A DNA stretch of 64,000 nucleotides from Cordia subcordata (GCA_028554755.1 JAPTOF010000003.1:21016501-21080500); one strand, 5' to 3'. Shown: positions 35,183-48,164, counted from the first letter of the stretch. Translations and numbers: made by a program. The notes: generated by a model not told the origin, from the letters alone.

Positions 35183-36962
35183 TGTTACCCAGAGAATGAA
35201 TCTGGGGGGGGGGGGGGAGTGGGGTGAATTGGATTATTGGCACAATTAAGTGCTAAAAACTCTTTACAATTATTTCAAGTAAAAGCACATGCAAAATTTG
35301 AGGTAAATACTCAAAATATAAAGAGAATAGGGTTAAGAGTATTAAACGCAACGATTTAGAGTGATTCGAACTCCCGAGGGTCTAATTCACTATGTCTTCC
35401 CTTAGGGTTTGGGAAACTCATTAGTGAAACAGTTTCTTGCTTAGTACGTTGTAAAAGCATAGAGTAACAATCACAAGCTTTGCTTCACCATAAGGACCAG
35501 AAGTATTACCCCAATACTTTATGATTTCAACCCTTCACTCTTGATAAATATTCCTCACAACTATGCTACCCAAGAGCAAAGAAATTCACACCCAATGTGA
35601 TTGTAGAGAGTTTGAAATACAAGAACTTCTCTTAAGCAAGTGTACAAAAGTATTTGAACCTTCTTATGTTACTCTAAGTAGATAAGCAATTTATGAGTTC
35701 AAGAACTTGATCAATGAATGCCAATAATGTGCAATCATTGAAGATAATAATAAATGAGACAAGATTGTAGAAAAGAGAATGTATTGAACGCTAAAGATCT
35801 TGTAAATATGTTTTTATCAAATTATATCTGAGTTGAGAGGAGAGGGATGTATTTATAAGCCCAAAAATAAGTCTCCCAATAGTCAAATTTTAAAAGCAAC
35901 TCAAAGGGGCTACCGGAACACTCTACCGGTCGACTCCTAGGTGTGCCAGTAATTCCAGAACGCAAAAGGCCTTGTCGGAACACTCTACCGATCGATCGGT
36001 AGGCTCTTCAGGTAGAGCAACATTGCTCTCTGTAATTACCGGAGCACAGAGCTGGTCGATCGCCTATGTAGGTTGATAGATGTAGAAAAAGCTGAGAAAG
36101 TTGTTTTAACTTTTTGTCAAAAAGCTACTATACATCAAATCAATAGTAGAAGCATTTTTCTGCGGATTTTTAGAAGCTCAAGACAACTACTATTCATATA
36201 AGATCAAGTCAATAATAAATGTTAACACCGACTTATCTTCCAAACATTAAATGCAAGATTAAATCAAGAGTTTCAGATTTTATGCATGAAAGAAGGCTTT
36301 TACATGTAGTAGTTTTATGTAATAGGTAATAGTCTTATACAAAAATGCTTATTTACCTATAATACAAACTCTATACTTAAAATAGTGCACTTTTACTACA
36401 AAGCTATGCTAATATATACATATATACATACATATAAGCACATATGTCCATCAAGATATCAAATACCAATATAATAGAAGTACTATAGTATATGTAGCTT
36501 CATAATGCAAAAAGACATATTTCAAAGCTAAATTTTCTACAGAAAAAGTTATTTTGAATGCAAATGAAAGCATGTGCACATATAATAATAAGTGTAAGAG
36601 AATTGAAAGAATATATAACTATGTATTAAGGAGAAAAGATGATTAAGTATACGAGAACAAGACTTAAGAAAAAAAATGCATGAAGAATAAATGCAATGTA
36701 CTAAGTTTTTGAGCTCGTAGTCATTTACTTACATACTAAGATCAACTTAATATAAGACTAAAGGAAGAAAAAAATTATAGTTACAAGTTATCTAAGCTTC
36801 ATGACCCATGCACCATAACCATGCTCTATCTCTTTTCTTTGCTCCAATAATGCTACTGTGTAAGATATTTAACATACTACAAGTAGCTACAATTAGATAA
36901 CAAAACAAAATTATGGCATCATCAAAATATAATTAAAATATACTAAACCAATATATTCAACA
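35183..36962. mobile_element. Solo LTR, 1780 bp
   Basis: Starts TGTTACCCAGAG and ends TATTCAACA (TG...CA, TGTT/AACA). Flanked by a perfect 5-bp duplication CATTA (35178-35182, 36963-36967). The paralogous unit A shows the unfilled site near 175. A 16-base G run is at about 35203-35218. No internal coding region, PBS or PPT, hence a solo LTR from LTR-LTR recombination rather than a full element. Confidence 0.88.
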
Positions 36963-37697
36963 CATTACAACTAGCGGGAATTGATCAGTGGACCTACTCA
37001 CACTAAAGGTGAAAGACATACCAATTGGCCACTAAATATTTGGCCTTGTATAGAAAATACATTTGGAAAACATTTTTCCAGAACAACTTTTAAAAATAAC
37101 AAAAACAAAAAATGCATCGAAAAATATGTTATGATAACTACTTTTAGGAAGATTAAACACCCTAATAATCCCTTGCATTTGTTCTGTTTGATATTTTGGT
37201 CCTGCATATTTTAATTTGGACACTTTAATGCCTTAAATTTGACCCGAGTCACACCATTACTCCAATTTCCAAATCGCGCATCCAAATTTTACTGTTTTAC
37301 ATGTTGTAGAATGAGAGCTTCATTTTTCACATAATTAATTAGTCGTAGTTTAGTCCTAGTGCAATCTTGTAGTTCTGTCTAGTTACACATTATGGTATCA
37401 CCATATATTATTTTTTGAATCAAATTGTATTCAAAGAGAGTTGTTATTGTGGATTCTTTATAACCTTATTTTTACGGAAATAAAATCTATGATTAGTTGA
37501 AACCTAATCTTAATTCATTGCTTCGGTGCTTACAGTTGTTTATTCATTTTGCATTTGATCTTTCGTGCATTGGGTTCAAACAATTGGAAATTCTGTGATA
37601 CATAGTTGTAAAAGTCCTTGAATTGAATTTGCGGCAAGAAAAAGACCCTTGTTTTCCCATTTGTGTAAGGGAACCAAGAGGCCACATAGGCATTATT

Positions 37698-38544
37698 GGG
37701 GGATGGGGGTGGCTCAACGGATTTGAAGGCCTAAAGCCAAACTATAATATGAGGTCTCTCATACTTTCTAATTGACATATTTAAATTCTTACGAATTACA
37801 AGAAAAATTAATAAAATGGACCTACAAAAGGGTAAATTAAGAATTAATACATACATAATATTTAAAGGTTACATTTGTAGAACTTGATAATGAAAATTTG
37901 ATTGAAAAAGAGAGTTGAGAGTTCTTTAACAAATGACATGACTTTCAACAAGAAAATGGAAAAAAAAAATTGCCTTGTGATAAGATAGAAACAAAATAAA
38001 GGTTGAAATGAAGTGTAATTTAACAAGACTACAAATTATCAAAATAGAGAGAAGATTCAAAATTAAGTTTATTAAATTTTTATAGAGAAAAAATATGAAT
38101 GTTGGTATTGGAGAAAGAGATTTTGATAGATTTAAACTAGGAAGAAAAAGATAGAGATTGTGGGAGATATTTAAGACTAACAAGTAATATACTTGTTTTG
38201 ATTCAAAAAAGATAACATTTGATGAACTATAGTTAGAAATGACAATTTTTATATAGAGTGAATAGGAGAAAAAAAATAAGGGGTTCTGAAAAATTATACA
38301 AATGTAATTGACTAAACATAAGTAAGACAAAGAATGAGATTCATAATATTAGTGGGGCCTTCACGTGTTATGAGTTCTTTTTATTGGTCATTAAAAGAAA
38401 CTAAATAGATTTATCATTAAATATAAGATACCTGATTTTTTTAATTATAAAATTCTTAATTATAATATCATTAAATTTTGGGCCTAAAAATTTAAAGGGT
38501 CTAAACCCAGAACTTTAATTGCTTCACCCTTGAACCACCCCTAG
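37698..38544. mobile_element. hAT-like non-autonomous block (copy in unit B)
   Basis: Counterpart of 914-1769; ends GGGGGATGGGGGTGGC and CCACCCCTAG, roughly inverted. No intact reading frame. Confidence 0.45.
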
Positions 38545-39513
38545 AAACACCTCTTCACGTCGTAAGGTCAAAGTCTATGGTCGAAACTATGGCTTAGTGC
38601 ATGCAGCCATGCGGGTGATTTGAAAGCAAATTCAAAAATTTTGAAAGTCATTTCTTCCATATGTTATTTTTCTTGCATGCGAAAATAATCGTGTTATCTA
38701 CTTTCATTTTATAATTAAGCCTAGAAAGTTATTAATTTGTGTAATATGCCATATCAATTTGTTTGAGAATTGATATTTGAGTTTGAAAATAATTAATGAT
38801 TTAAATTAATTATTATTAACTTATTAACTTAAAATATAAATAATTATCTATTATATTTACGGTTTTGCCTCGTGACCTTGGGATTTTCATGGTCAGGGCA
38901 TAACATGTTGCCTCTGCTATGATGCACATTAACCCTTCATGTTGCTAGCAGTTAAAAGTTTCCTTCACATTGTTGGCACTTTTCTCTTAAATTTTGGAAC
39001 TTCAGTTTTTTTTTTTTTTTTAAGTCAAGTTAAATAGTTATTGTAAAAAAGAATGTATTTTTTTAATTAAAAAAAATATTTTTTCCTAATCCAAACAAGT
39101 CCTATATCAGCTCTTAGCCAGACGCTCAGTTGAAAATTATTTTTGATTAAGCAGCATGAAGATGCAAGCTGCTAATCGTTATTATTGAAAAAGGTTGAAC
39201 GGCTTTGGTTTGTTTACATCAATTAGTCAAGACCAAAATACTTGACAATTGTTAATTAATACATATGGTTATGTAAGAAGCTGATTCGACCGAGGCCAGC
39301 GATAATTTGCAGAAAATAATTTCACTAGGTGATTAAGTACACTTTAGCCTCCTACTAGGTTATTTGACTATGCTTTCTTTCTCTTCTGGTGCCGGAACAT
39401 AGTGCAAATTAAAATTATACACTACTGATAATATATTACGTGTTAAAAATTTTAAAGTAATTAATTATATTATTTTTTAACAATTATAACTCCGAACTTC
39501 AACCACTAAAAAT

Positions 39514-40042
39514 AGAGCTGGCAAACGAGTCGAGTTGTCAACCCGACCCCTCTAGGATGGGTTAAGCGGGTTGGCGTATCGGGTAACTTTTGTCAGGTGA
39601 GCCAAGTGCAAAGTAGCGCCCAATCCTTAGTGGGTTGGAAGTTTAGCAGGCCTAGTCGACTCGCAGGTCGGCGAATTGACCCGACATATTTTTAAAAAAT
39701 ATATAAAACTATGCATTTTTTCCAAAATAACTAAAAAAATTAAATACATAAGACTCTTAAATCATAACGTAAGACAATAATCAATACAAATACAATAATT
39801 AATCATAGATCACATAAGTAGTTATACATGATTTTTCAAAATAAATACGAGTTAGATGGAATAATGGGTTGGCTGGTTGTTTGGTAGGTCACCCGTGGGT
39901 CGACCCAATCCAATTTGCCTGCTTGACAGGTTAGATCGGGTTGACCCGCTTGTGTGGGAATTCAAGAACCCTCAACCCTAATTTTTTTTTTTTATAGATT
40001 AGGTGGGTTAATTTGTAAGCCTCAACGTAGTTTGTCAACTCC
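39514..40042. mobile_element. hAT-type MITE, about 529 bp
   Basis: Left end AGAGCTGGCAAACGAG, right end GTTTGTCAACTCC, inverted. The right flank CTAGAAAA matches CTAGAAAT seen at the left in the unit A copy, suggesting an 8-bp duplication. Internal GGGTTGACCCG-type words. Units D and C lack it. Confidence 0.6.
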
Positions 40043-40438
40043 GCTAGAAAACAACGAAAAATACGAATAATGCTATATCTTATCATCGTCTAATGATGAG
40101 CGCCATTAGATCTCTACCGCTCCAGTTAGAATTCACGATTGGGAAATTAAGAACAAAAAGGAAGAAACTTATATGAAAATGACGCTCGGATCCTTTCTTC
40201 TTCCTTTTTCTTGTCTTTGTGGGATTTATGCCTTAATCGATGTAATAATAAAAAAATAAAGGAAGAGCGAAGCAAGAATTTAAGCTATGATTCTAAATAA
40301 CTTTATACATATATATATCATTCAAAATTTTTTGATCTACAGCTACAGCTGGCTTGAAAAGGCAAACAATAAAAAATAAAATAGTAAACACCGAAATTGC
40401 GTCAGTGATGTATATAATAATCTTGTCCATTTGTATTC

Positions 40439-40858
40439 TTAATGGGAACGAGTTGCCATTAGTGTTTGACAATCAGCTCTGGAGCTTGCAGCAAATCTTG
40501 AGGAGAAGGCATACAACCTGTACTGGCAATCTTCATCCAACAAGCTCCCACACCCACTTGTGTCAAAGTTGAGAGAATAGCTTAGCGGATCGTACCGGCA
40601 CTGGAACGACGGTTGCCGTCCTGCCGTTTTGAGCATCTTGCGGCAACGCTTCTTGATCATCTTTTTCAAAAGCTTAGATAAGCCACAGCAGTTGGTTGAT
40701 GATGCTGCATTGTTATTATTATCCGATGATGAAGAAGAAGAAGTAATCATGGTGGCACCAGCTTTGCCCTGACGAGCTGCAGCACCACCACCATGGCCAC
40801 AGCCGGAGGTGGCGGCGTTGGGAGCTGCGTTTCTTGCCCACCAATGGAGTCCTGACAT
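40439..40858 (-). CDS. Small plant-specific protein, intact copy (unit C), 139 aa
   Basis: The start at 40858 (MSGLHWW) is preferred over an in-frame upstream codon at 40876 because the family begins MSG-HWW in the paralog at 34573. Order of segments: a Trp-rich start, a Gly/Ala/His stretch, a Ser run and Asn run, a Cys pair (NCCGLSK), a basic helix (KKMIKKRCRKMLK), then FQCRYDPLSYSLNFD and LYAFSSRFAASS. The FQCRYDPLSY-NFD motif occurs in short plant proteins often labelled only as stress-induced or uncharacterised; I recall no established biochemical role. Single exon, no signal peptide or membrane segment. Likely nuclear or cytosolic judging by the basic helix, which is inference. It is the only intact member of the tandem set in view. 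Confidence 0.85.
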   Translation of the reverse strand: MSGLHWWARNAAPNAATSGCGHGGGAAARQGKAGATMITSSSSSSDNNNNAASSTNCCGLSKLLKKMIKKRCRKMLKTAGRQPSFQCRYDPLSYSLNFDTSGCGSLLDEDCQYRLYAFSSRFAASSRADCQTLMATRSH

Positions 40859-43800
40859 TTTTTTTTTTTTTGGCAATCTATTTGTGGTGTTTCAATGAAG
40901 AGCGGGGAGGGTTTATTTGGTAGAAGGTTAACCAGGGATGTGAAGAATTGAGAGAATGAGAGTGGAGTTCTTTGAATATATATATAAAGGGGGTGGTGAG
41001 GATTTGTTTATTTATATATAAAAAAATTGGGAGTTTTCAGTGTTAAAAAGTAATCCTAGATGGATAGGGGTGTCATGTGAGGACACTTTAAAAAATACCA
41101 TTTCTCATTTGTGTAGACGACAAGCAAAACCAAGCTATTGAGTTAAATAATTTAGGATTGATTTCTAGTTTGATTGGCTTTTAGTATATAGTAACCATTT
41201 TTTATGAGTAGTCCTTGCGATGTGCAAATTTGTAAAATATATTGATACGTTTGAAAAAATTTATCAAAAATTTAAATTGTATAAAATAGGGAAAATAGTT
41301 AGGAAAAGGGGAAATGAAGAAGTAAAGAAATGATGAAATAGATTTTAATTTCTTTTTTCGTTTGGATGGAGAAGATGCTGTAGTGCTGTCGTGTGGTAGT
41401 GTAAACTTGTATTTGGTGCTAAAAGATAAAAAAACAATGCATTTAGATTTTGGAGGGAAGGCTATGGGTGCTGGTACAATAGTTTCTTCTTTAGTATATA
41501 GTATAGATAGATAGATAAATAAAAATTAGGTTTATTATCTCGATAATTTCTTATAATTTTTTGTTTTTAGGAAGTTTTTATTTTATTTATGATCATTTTA
41601 AAGTATTTTATATTTTTATGTTGTGCTACATATTGTTAATTCTCTCATTAGAAAGTCCACAAAAGTATTACAAGATTAGCACGTGAAATTCAATAAAAAC
41701 GCCAAAAATTTGAGGAAATATGAAAGGACTAAAAGGTATTATTTAAGAAACTTGTCAAAGTGAAAACGATAGTGAACTGTCAAGGGTAATAAACCAATAG
41801 GAGTTACTGTTCTATACTGTAATTTAATTGAGAATTCAACCGTGCAAAATTTTATATTATGTGTTTGTGTTCATGATTATAATTTAATACCATTTACCAA
41901 AATTACTAACATTCTTTAGTTTGTGTTATTTTCCGTTAAAAATTAAGACAAATTTCTATAAACGCTTCTTTCTTCTTTTTTATTCTTTGGTTATTTCAAG
42001 GAAATCTCTTCTAGTTTCGCAAGTCACGTATAATATTCTATTACTGAGTTTGAGTTTTTTGATGATCCTGCCTTCATAGCTTTAGTACATAGTATCATTC
42101 TAGATGGTAGCTAGATTATATTCATCACTGTTACCTTTCATATTTTATTTATTTTCAACATGAACTTTTTTTTTCCCATAACTCCCCTTCACCAATTTAA
42201 TCTCGATAAACATAAATATGTACTTGTCGTGTTGTGAATTAGGGTCCTTTTGTTTGCACGAAAATTTTTTCTTAGACATATATATATTTTTATTTTAATG
42301 GATAAAAACACTGCAAGATAAGTCAATCTACAAATATTTTTTGATCAATAGAAAACATTTGTTATAAATGAAAGAAAATATTTTTTTAGTAGACAAGGAG
42401 AATAAAATATTTTTTGCATAGTAACTCTCTTTTTCTCTTTCACCTGACACATAACCCCTACCCCTAACTTTGCCCCTTGAAAGAAATAAAAGATGTAAAA
42501 TTTTAAAAAAACTAAAAATATAAAAAATTAAAAAATTTGAAACTGAAATAAATTAAGGGAGGTCGAGACTTCCATCTCCTAGAACTATATATCTTATGGA
42601 AACAATTGAGTACTTTTATTCACATTATTTACAACACATGCAAATAAATGAAATGTTCATGAATCAGCTAGGTAAGACATGTTGAGAATTAATATAAGTT
42701 TCTATAATATATAGCTTAAACTTTTAAATAATATATGAAAATTTTAATATGATATTAGACTTCAAATTACCAAAACAATAATAGGTTAAGATCTTGGGTT
42801 ATCAACTGTTTAAAAATAAATATATTATGCCATGCAATGTTTAATCTAGCTGGCACCTCAGGGTGTGTGTGCTTAAATAATATACCTTTTCTAATAGTTT
42901 AAACTTTTAAGTAAGGTAATTATTTAATTAAAAAAATAAAAAATTTTGAAAAATGATTTTTCCTATTGTTAATTTCTTCTATGATGTGCCAAAATAACAC
43001 ACTAAAATCTACTTAAATTCTATAAGACCAGAAAGTTGACATGTGCCGCCTCTGATTTGATGGTCATAAAAAAGTCCAAAGCCACAGACTACTTGGAATT
43101 TGCAACTTCTTCACATTGCTAGCACTTATTGTTTCATTCACATTGCTGACACTTTCCTCTTTACTTCAAATATAAGTACCAAATCAGCTTTTAGCATTTT
43201 CTTTTTTTCATTTTTTATTTTCCCTTCTCTGAAATCAGCTTTTAGCTGACTGTTGAATTGAAAGAACTTTTCCAAAAAGCAGCACATGTTGCAGCTGCTA
43301 TTCGTGACTTTTAAAAGGTTTAACAGAATTGGCTGTTTGAAATCAAGCTAAGACCAAAGTACTTAGTAATTAATTAATAATTATTTATACATATGATTCT
43401 GTAAGAACTTGACTAATCCGAGGCCAAAGACAGACATTCAGGGATCAATTGCCATAAATGGTAATGTAGTAGTCAAAATTTTTATCAAACAATAGTTAAT
43501 TATTTCTAGGGGTTATTCATATATTTTTATCAAATAGAAAATGCACTTTCTATAATAGCATGGTAAGAGAGGTAATTTATAAATGTCAAATGAGTCAATA
43601 GACAAATTAATTTAAATAATATGCTAATAATGATAGAAATATATTCAAATTGACCCCCTCATTACCACTATTGCAATATTAGTCAAAAAACCATAGCCAT
43701 ATGTATGTTACATAAAATAACATTTTAATTGCTGCTTAAAACAAAACTTTTCGGTATCAATTTGATCTAATCATTGTACCGTTAAAGTTATAAATATCGT

Positions 43801-44400
43801 GTTGTTAAGTACTAATAATAAATTTTACTTTTGCAACTATTTATAGTAAATATTAATTGATTGGCTATGATGTTTAACTATAATTCCTAAGAAAATTATT
43901 TTAAAAAAATATCATTTGCAATAATTTTTAAGTGTTGCCATTTATTATAAAAAAACAGTTGCAATAGAGAATAAACAATAAGACTTCAAACAATGGTTAA
44001 AAAATATTGCAATGGTCATTAGCAATGATTTTTAATATTTTCATAACGGTTACAACAAGTTCAAAATGTGATAGTATATTCCTAGTAGAAATAGTTATTG
44101 CATTATGAATGGAGTACTTTTTCTCCTCCTCCTCCTTTTTCTTCCTTGGTTCCAGAACCTAATAATATAATAAAATACACCAGTTTTAATAAAAGAAGTA
44201 ATATTATATTACATGTTAAAAAATCAACTTAAATAAATATATACAATATTACATCTTGAAAATATCAAACTAAATGAATAAAAATACATTCCTTTGACAA
44301 CTATAAGTCCAAATTTCCACTACAAGGAAACAACGCAAAAGACAATATGTTATACTACTTTATTATGACCTAACGGGGTCGGTGGAAAACCGAAAAGCAC
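40859..44400. repeat. Tandem unit C, upstream flank
   Basis: Shares ordered landmarks with units A, B and D: AGTAATCCTAGATGGATAG near 41048, GACATGTGCCGCCTC near 43038, GTAAGAACTTGACTAATCCG near 43401 and the TTATGACCTAACG end near 44373. More diverged from A and B than those are from each other. No gene within. TTTAGTATATAGTA direct repeats at about 41190 and 41492 bracket a 300-bp segment of unknown type. Confidence 0.65.
40974..40988 (-). promoter_or_regulatory. TATA box of the intact small-protein gene
   Basis: On the minus strand CCTTTATATATATATTC, about 120 bp upstream of the start codon. The same block (CCTCACC..CC, TATA, CAAAGAACTCC) stands before units B and, in part, D. Confidence 0.65.
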
Positions 44401-45924
44401 TAGTAGTGATTAATAGAGAAAGGTTAAAATTATTGTCACTTAATCACCACTTTATTCGTGATTGATTATTTAAAACTCTGCTTTTTTATGAGATTATTCA
44501 TCATTTCTCTCATGAAATCAGTAGACATATATTTTCACATTATTTTAACTTATTTATAAGAAAAAAAGAAAAAATAAATTATGCCAATCACATTTGTAGT
44601 ATGTATATCCTCTTACATCTTCAATACTAGTTTCCGTATTTTACTGAATCTCACGACGAAAATAACTGCCATATAAAGTCTTCATATGGTTAATTAGGAA
44701 CATAAAATAGATTAAAAAAATTTATCCATCCAATTGCCACGCATGCATTGCATCACCAGATAATGGAAATATGGAATGATTTCAATTGGGAAAATATTTG
44801 TGTTCGGCTGGTGAATTACAGTGACGAAATCACATACATGTAAAGTTTACTTCAATTTTATCTAAAAGTTGGATGAGTCTAATCGAATGCAAGTACAATC
44901 CCTTACTTAGCGTTTGTAGGTCTCGAATTCGAACATAAGTGTAAACTAGAAATTAATATTAATCTTTTGCCAAAAAAAATACTCTTTAATTTTGAAAAGA
45001 AGCAATAGAACAAAAAAATTTTGCTGGTGATGCTTGACGGAGGAACAGGTTTTTCACATGAGTTTTGTAGATATTAGAGATAGGGTCGGCTTTCAAAGTA
45101 AATATAGGAACAGATTCAGATACTACCTTCTTTGTATAAAGTGGCGGCTTGATGTGGTGTAAATTGGATGGCAAATTATTTAATTTTTATTTTCGTACAT
45201 ATTTATTAAAGTCGAATAAAGAGTTTACTTATTCACTGTATTAAAAAAAAACCACCAAATAGAAGAAACCAAAAGAATCTTTTGCTTCACAAAATGAACA
45301 AATTATTTTGGTAGAGCATATTTTTGTCACGTTCAACAGAGACATCGAGTTTATCACAGGGGAAAATGATTAGGGCAAGTGGTAAAGATACTCTTTTGTG
45401 ATTCAAGATCATATAATTACTTGACTGAGAGATGACGCAGATTTGACAGTATTTGTTTGTAGCTTTAGTTTACTAGATCCCTATAGACACATCCCTACTT
45501 TTTAATTTCCTCAAAATAATCATACGCTGACAAATATTATTGTTTATTAGTTATTATGAAGAAAAAGCTTAAAATAGATGATTTGTCAGTCATCATGCAT
45601 ATCAATCATAGGAGGGCTAATTATTAAGATTAAAGTATGTAGATCACAGATCTAATTAAGCCCCTAGACTATGTTTTAAGAAAGCAAATAATATTAAAAA
45701 AATATGATAAAGCAAGCATAATTAAGTGAAATAATTACTTAATTTATTGTGTTTAAAGGTGATAGCAGTGAGATTAGTCAATGACTAGGTCATGAGGTGG
45801 GAGACTAAAGAGATGGAGTGCAGTGAGGCCTCACATGGAGGAAAGAAATGACTAATGAGGTGCAGCCACACTGAGCGCATGGGATGACATTAACTCGTAT
45901 GCATCGGGGACGTGGTGTGTGTTG
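44401..45924. other. Intergenic, with SINE-like scraps
   Basis: No gene seen. About 45365-45490 (GGGCAAGTGGTAAAGATA, then TTGTGATTCAAGATCATA) and about 44870-44950 (GTAGGTCTCGAATTCGAA) resemble worn tRNA-derived SINEs. Confidence 0.4.
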
Positions 45925-45940
45925 ACTGTCATGATTTCTT

Positions 45941-46197
45941 TTTTTAAAAGGGTTAACCAAAGGAGAACCCCTTTCCCACCTGGCCAGAGGCCCCTTAACC
46001 AGGCGGGAGGTAAATCGAGGGATGTGCGTGAGTGGCAGCCCGACCAGGGAGAGGACCAACGGGCGTGGAAATCCAGCAACAGCCCCCGCAATATTTCAGC
46101 GGAGTACTGCCGCCACACGGACTCGATCCCGCGTTGTCAGGGTGTCTCCACCCTAATCACCTGGCCACTTACCAACTCACCTATGCCCCTGGGGGCA
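45941..46197 (-). mobile_element. tRNA-derived SINE, 257 bp, with 16-bp target duplication
   Basis: Read on the minus strand it has an A-box-like GGTGAGTTGGTAAGTGG near its 5' end and a B box GGATCGAGTCC about 50 bp later, the internal RNA polymerase III promoter, and it ends in CCTTTTAAAAA. Perfect flanks ACTGTCATGATTTCTT at 45925-45940 and 46198-46213 are the target duplication. Body is GC-richer than surroundings. No protein coding; mobilised by LINE machinery in trans. Confidence 0.9.
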
Positions 46198-46324
46198 ACT
46201 GTCATGATTTCTTGATCAATGTGGACTTAGTTCAACCTTTACAAGATAACAAGCCTTTGTCCTTTTTGTCATATCTTTATGGTGGAAAAAATGTGGTGTA
46301 AATGAGATAAAATAAATGAAAAAT

Positions 46325-47679
46325 TGTGAGAGCAAATATCTTAAGAGGGAAAGGGAATGTATTAAAATATTGAATGATTTTCGTAGTTAAAATTTTACCA
46401 AGTAATACAAATAAATTTGTTTAGGCAATTACACAAACACCAAGCAATCAATAATAGCAAGTGATAAAAAGTAGAGATAACGAAGAAGATAACAAACGAT
46501 TTGTAAGTGGTTCGGCCTTACTAATGTTCACCGCCTAAGGATTCTCCCTTAGAACTTCAACACCTTCATTATGGATGCTTCTTCAATACTTGGTAAAGCA
46601 TAAACCAAGAAATACAACCCTTTGAAACCAATCTTTAAAGAACCCAAGAGTCCTTACTCTTTAGGATTTTCCTACACTCTCTTTAGCTCAAAAAGTAAAT
46701 ATCTGAAAATTTCCTAGCTATTGAGTGTGTATAACAATGGATTTGAGGAATAATTGAAAAATATAGTGCAGGGCTTCAATAAGTAGGTATACTAAATGAT
46801 AGCTCTTGAATGTTCAAAGAGTATAAAAAATTATAACTCAAGATTTCTAAGAAATGAATGATGATGAAGAGACTTTCAAGCTTAGATGATCATATCTAAT
46901 GCTATTGAAGTGTATTTAAAGAGATTTTTAAGAGTTAGGCTAAGGTAGGTGAAAATTGGGGAAGAAAAGTGGCTGCAACGGATATAAATGGCTACGACAT
47001 TTAATGTTGCAGAGCTGGGGTCAATCGACCGAGGGCGTGACCGGCCTTGTTCCCCAAATTTACTGACTAAGGTCGGTCGCTAGGCCGGTCAACCAACCTG
47101 GGATCCGGCCTTGGTCAGAAACTCAATTTTAAAGCCCAGACTCAAAAGTGTTAGGACAGGCTGCCGACCTGGAGTTCGACTATGCCCAGTAAATTTCAAC
47201 TTTAAGCACCATTCTGTAATTCTCTGACTCTAAAGCAATGAAACAATGTGGAAACACTTCAAAAAGATTGTAAAGCCTTTTGAAGACATAGCAAGTGTTT
47301 CTATAAGTAGTTTGAATTTTCCAATCAAGATATGTTATACCCATGTTTAAAAGAGGTAATAGACGAATGCAATGCAATGAAATTATGAGTGAGCTATAAA
47401 AGACTATTATAAGGCATTCACAAGAGAGTACACGAGCTGATACCCCTTATGTCGCCTCATCTCTTCCTTATGACTTCACAGCCTTCTTCTTTTATCTTGA
47501 ACTTTTCTTGTCTTGAATGATTTAAGCCATTTTTGATGAATTCTTCTTATGCTCTTAATCATGGCTCATCTTCAACCACCTAACTTAGGGATATTCTCAA
47601 CAAGCTCAAAGTATAATTAGCAATTCATTAACTATAATTTACATCATCAAAACGATACAAAATTAATATTATGCCAACA
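46325..47679. mobile_element. Solo LTR, 1355 bp, nested in the TR-GAG 3' LTR
   Basis: Starts TGTGAGAGCAAATATC, ends ATTATGCCAACA (TG...CA), with a perfect 5-bp duplication AAAAT (46320-46324, 47680-47684). Removing it restores homology to the other LTR at 49780. No internal region. Confidence 0.9.
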
Positions 47680-48164
47680 AAAATTCAAGACACAATTAAT
47701 GTGGTTCGGCCTAACCTACTTCATGGGCAAAAAGAGGAATTGTATTAAGACAATGTTAATAATAAATACAAGATGACTCTCGCTCTAACTCTAATCGCTC
47801 TCAAACTGGCTCACGTTTCTCTTTTCTCCCCTATACCTATTATAATAGGCTAAGCACCTATTTATAGGACACAGAGACAACACAATATAGCAGCATACAA
47901 TTAATGGCAGAATACAAATAAAGAAGAATTAGAAAAATGCAAGACAACGAATAAGATAGGTTTTACCATATTCTTTAGGTACCATTAAACTACAGGCCAA
48001 TCCTTACAAATATTCACCTTGGACCATATTCACTCCTTATCGACCAACCACAATTCTCCTCTCCTTTGCCAACTAGCCCCAAATAGGTTTACCTTTTTCA
48101 CATTGCCCACGCAAGCAATGTCTCGCAACCGTCTGAGCTACCTATTTACTGCCATCTAACGTCC

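Larger units (their letters stand above)
34574..40438. repeat. Tandem unit B, upstream flank (with nested insertions)
   Basis: Direct repeat of 1-3060 from about 35004 on. Contains a solo LTR (35183-36962), the hAT-like block (37698-38544) and a hAT MITE (39514-40042). The stretch 40280-40325 starts the 3' flank of the next gene. Confidence 0.85.

Noticed and set aside
35203..35218. G run as a regulatory G-quadruplex
   Set aside because: A single homopolymer inside a solo LTR, prone to sequencing error; no further support.
45805..46301. Several open frames on both strands
   Set aside because: They fall within the GC-richer SINE and its flanks; tRNA-derived, not coding.
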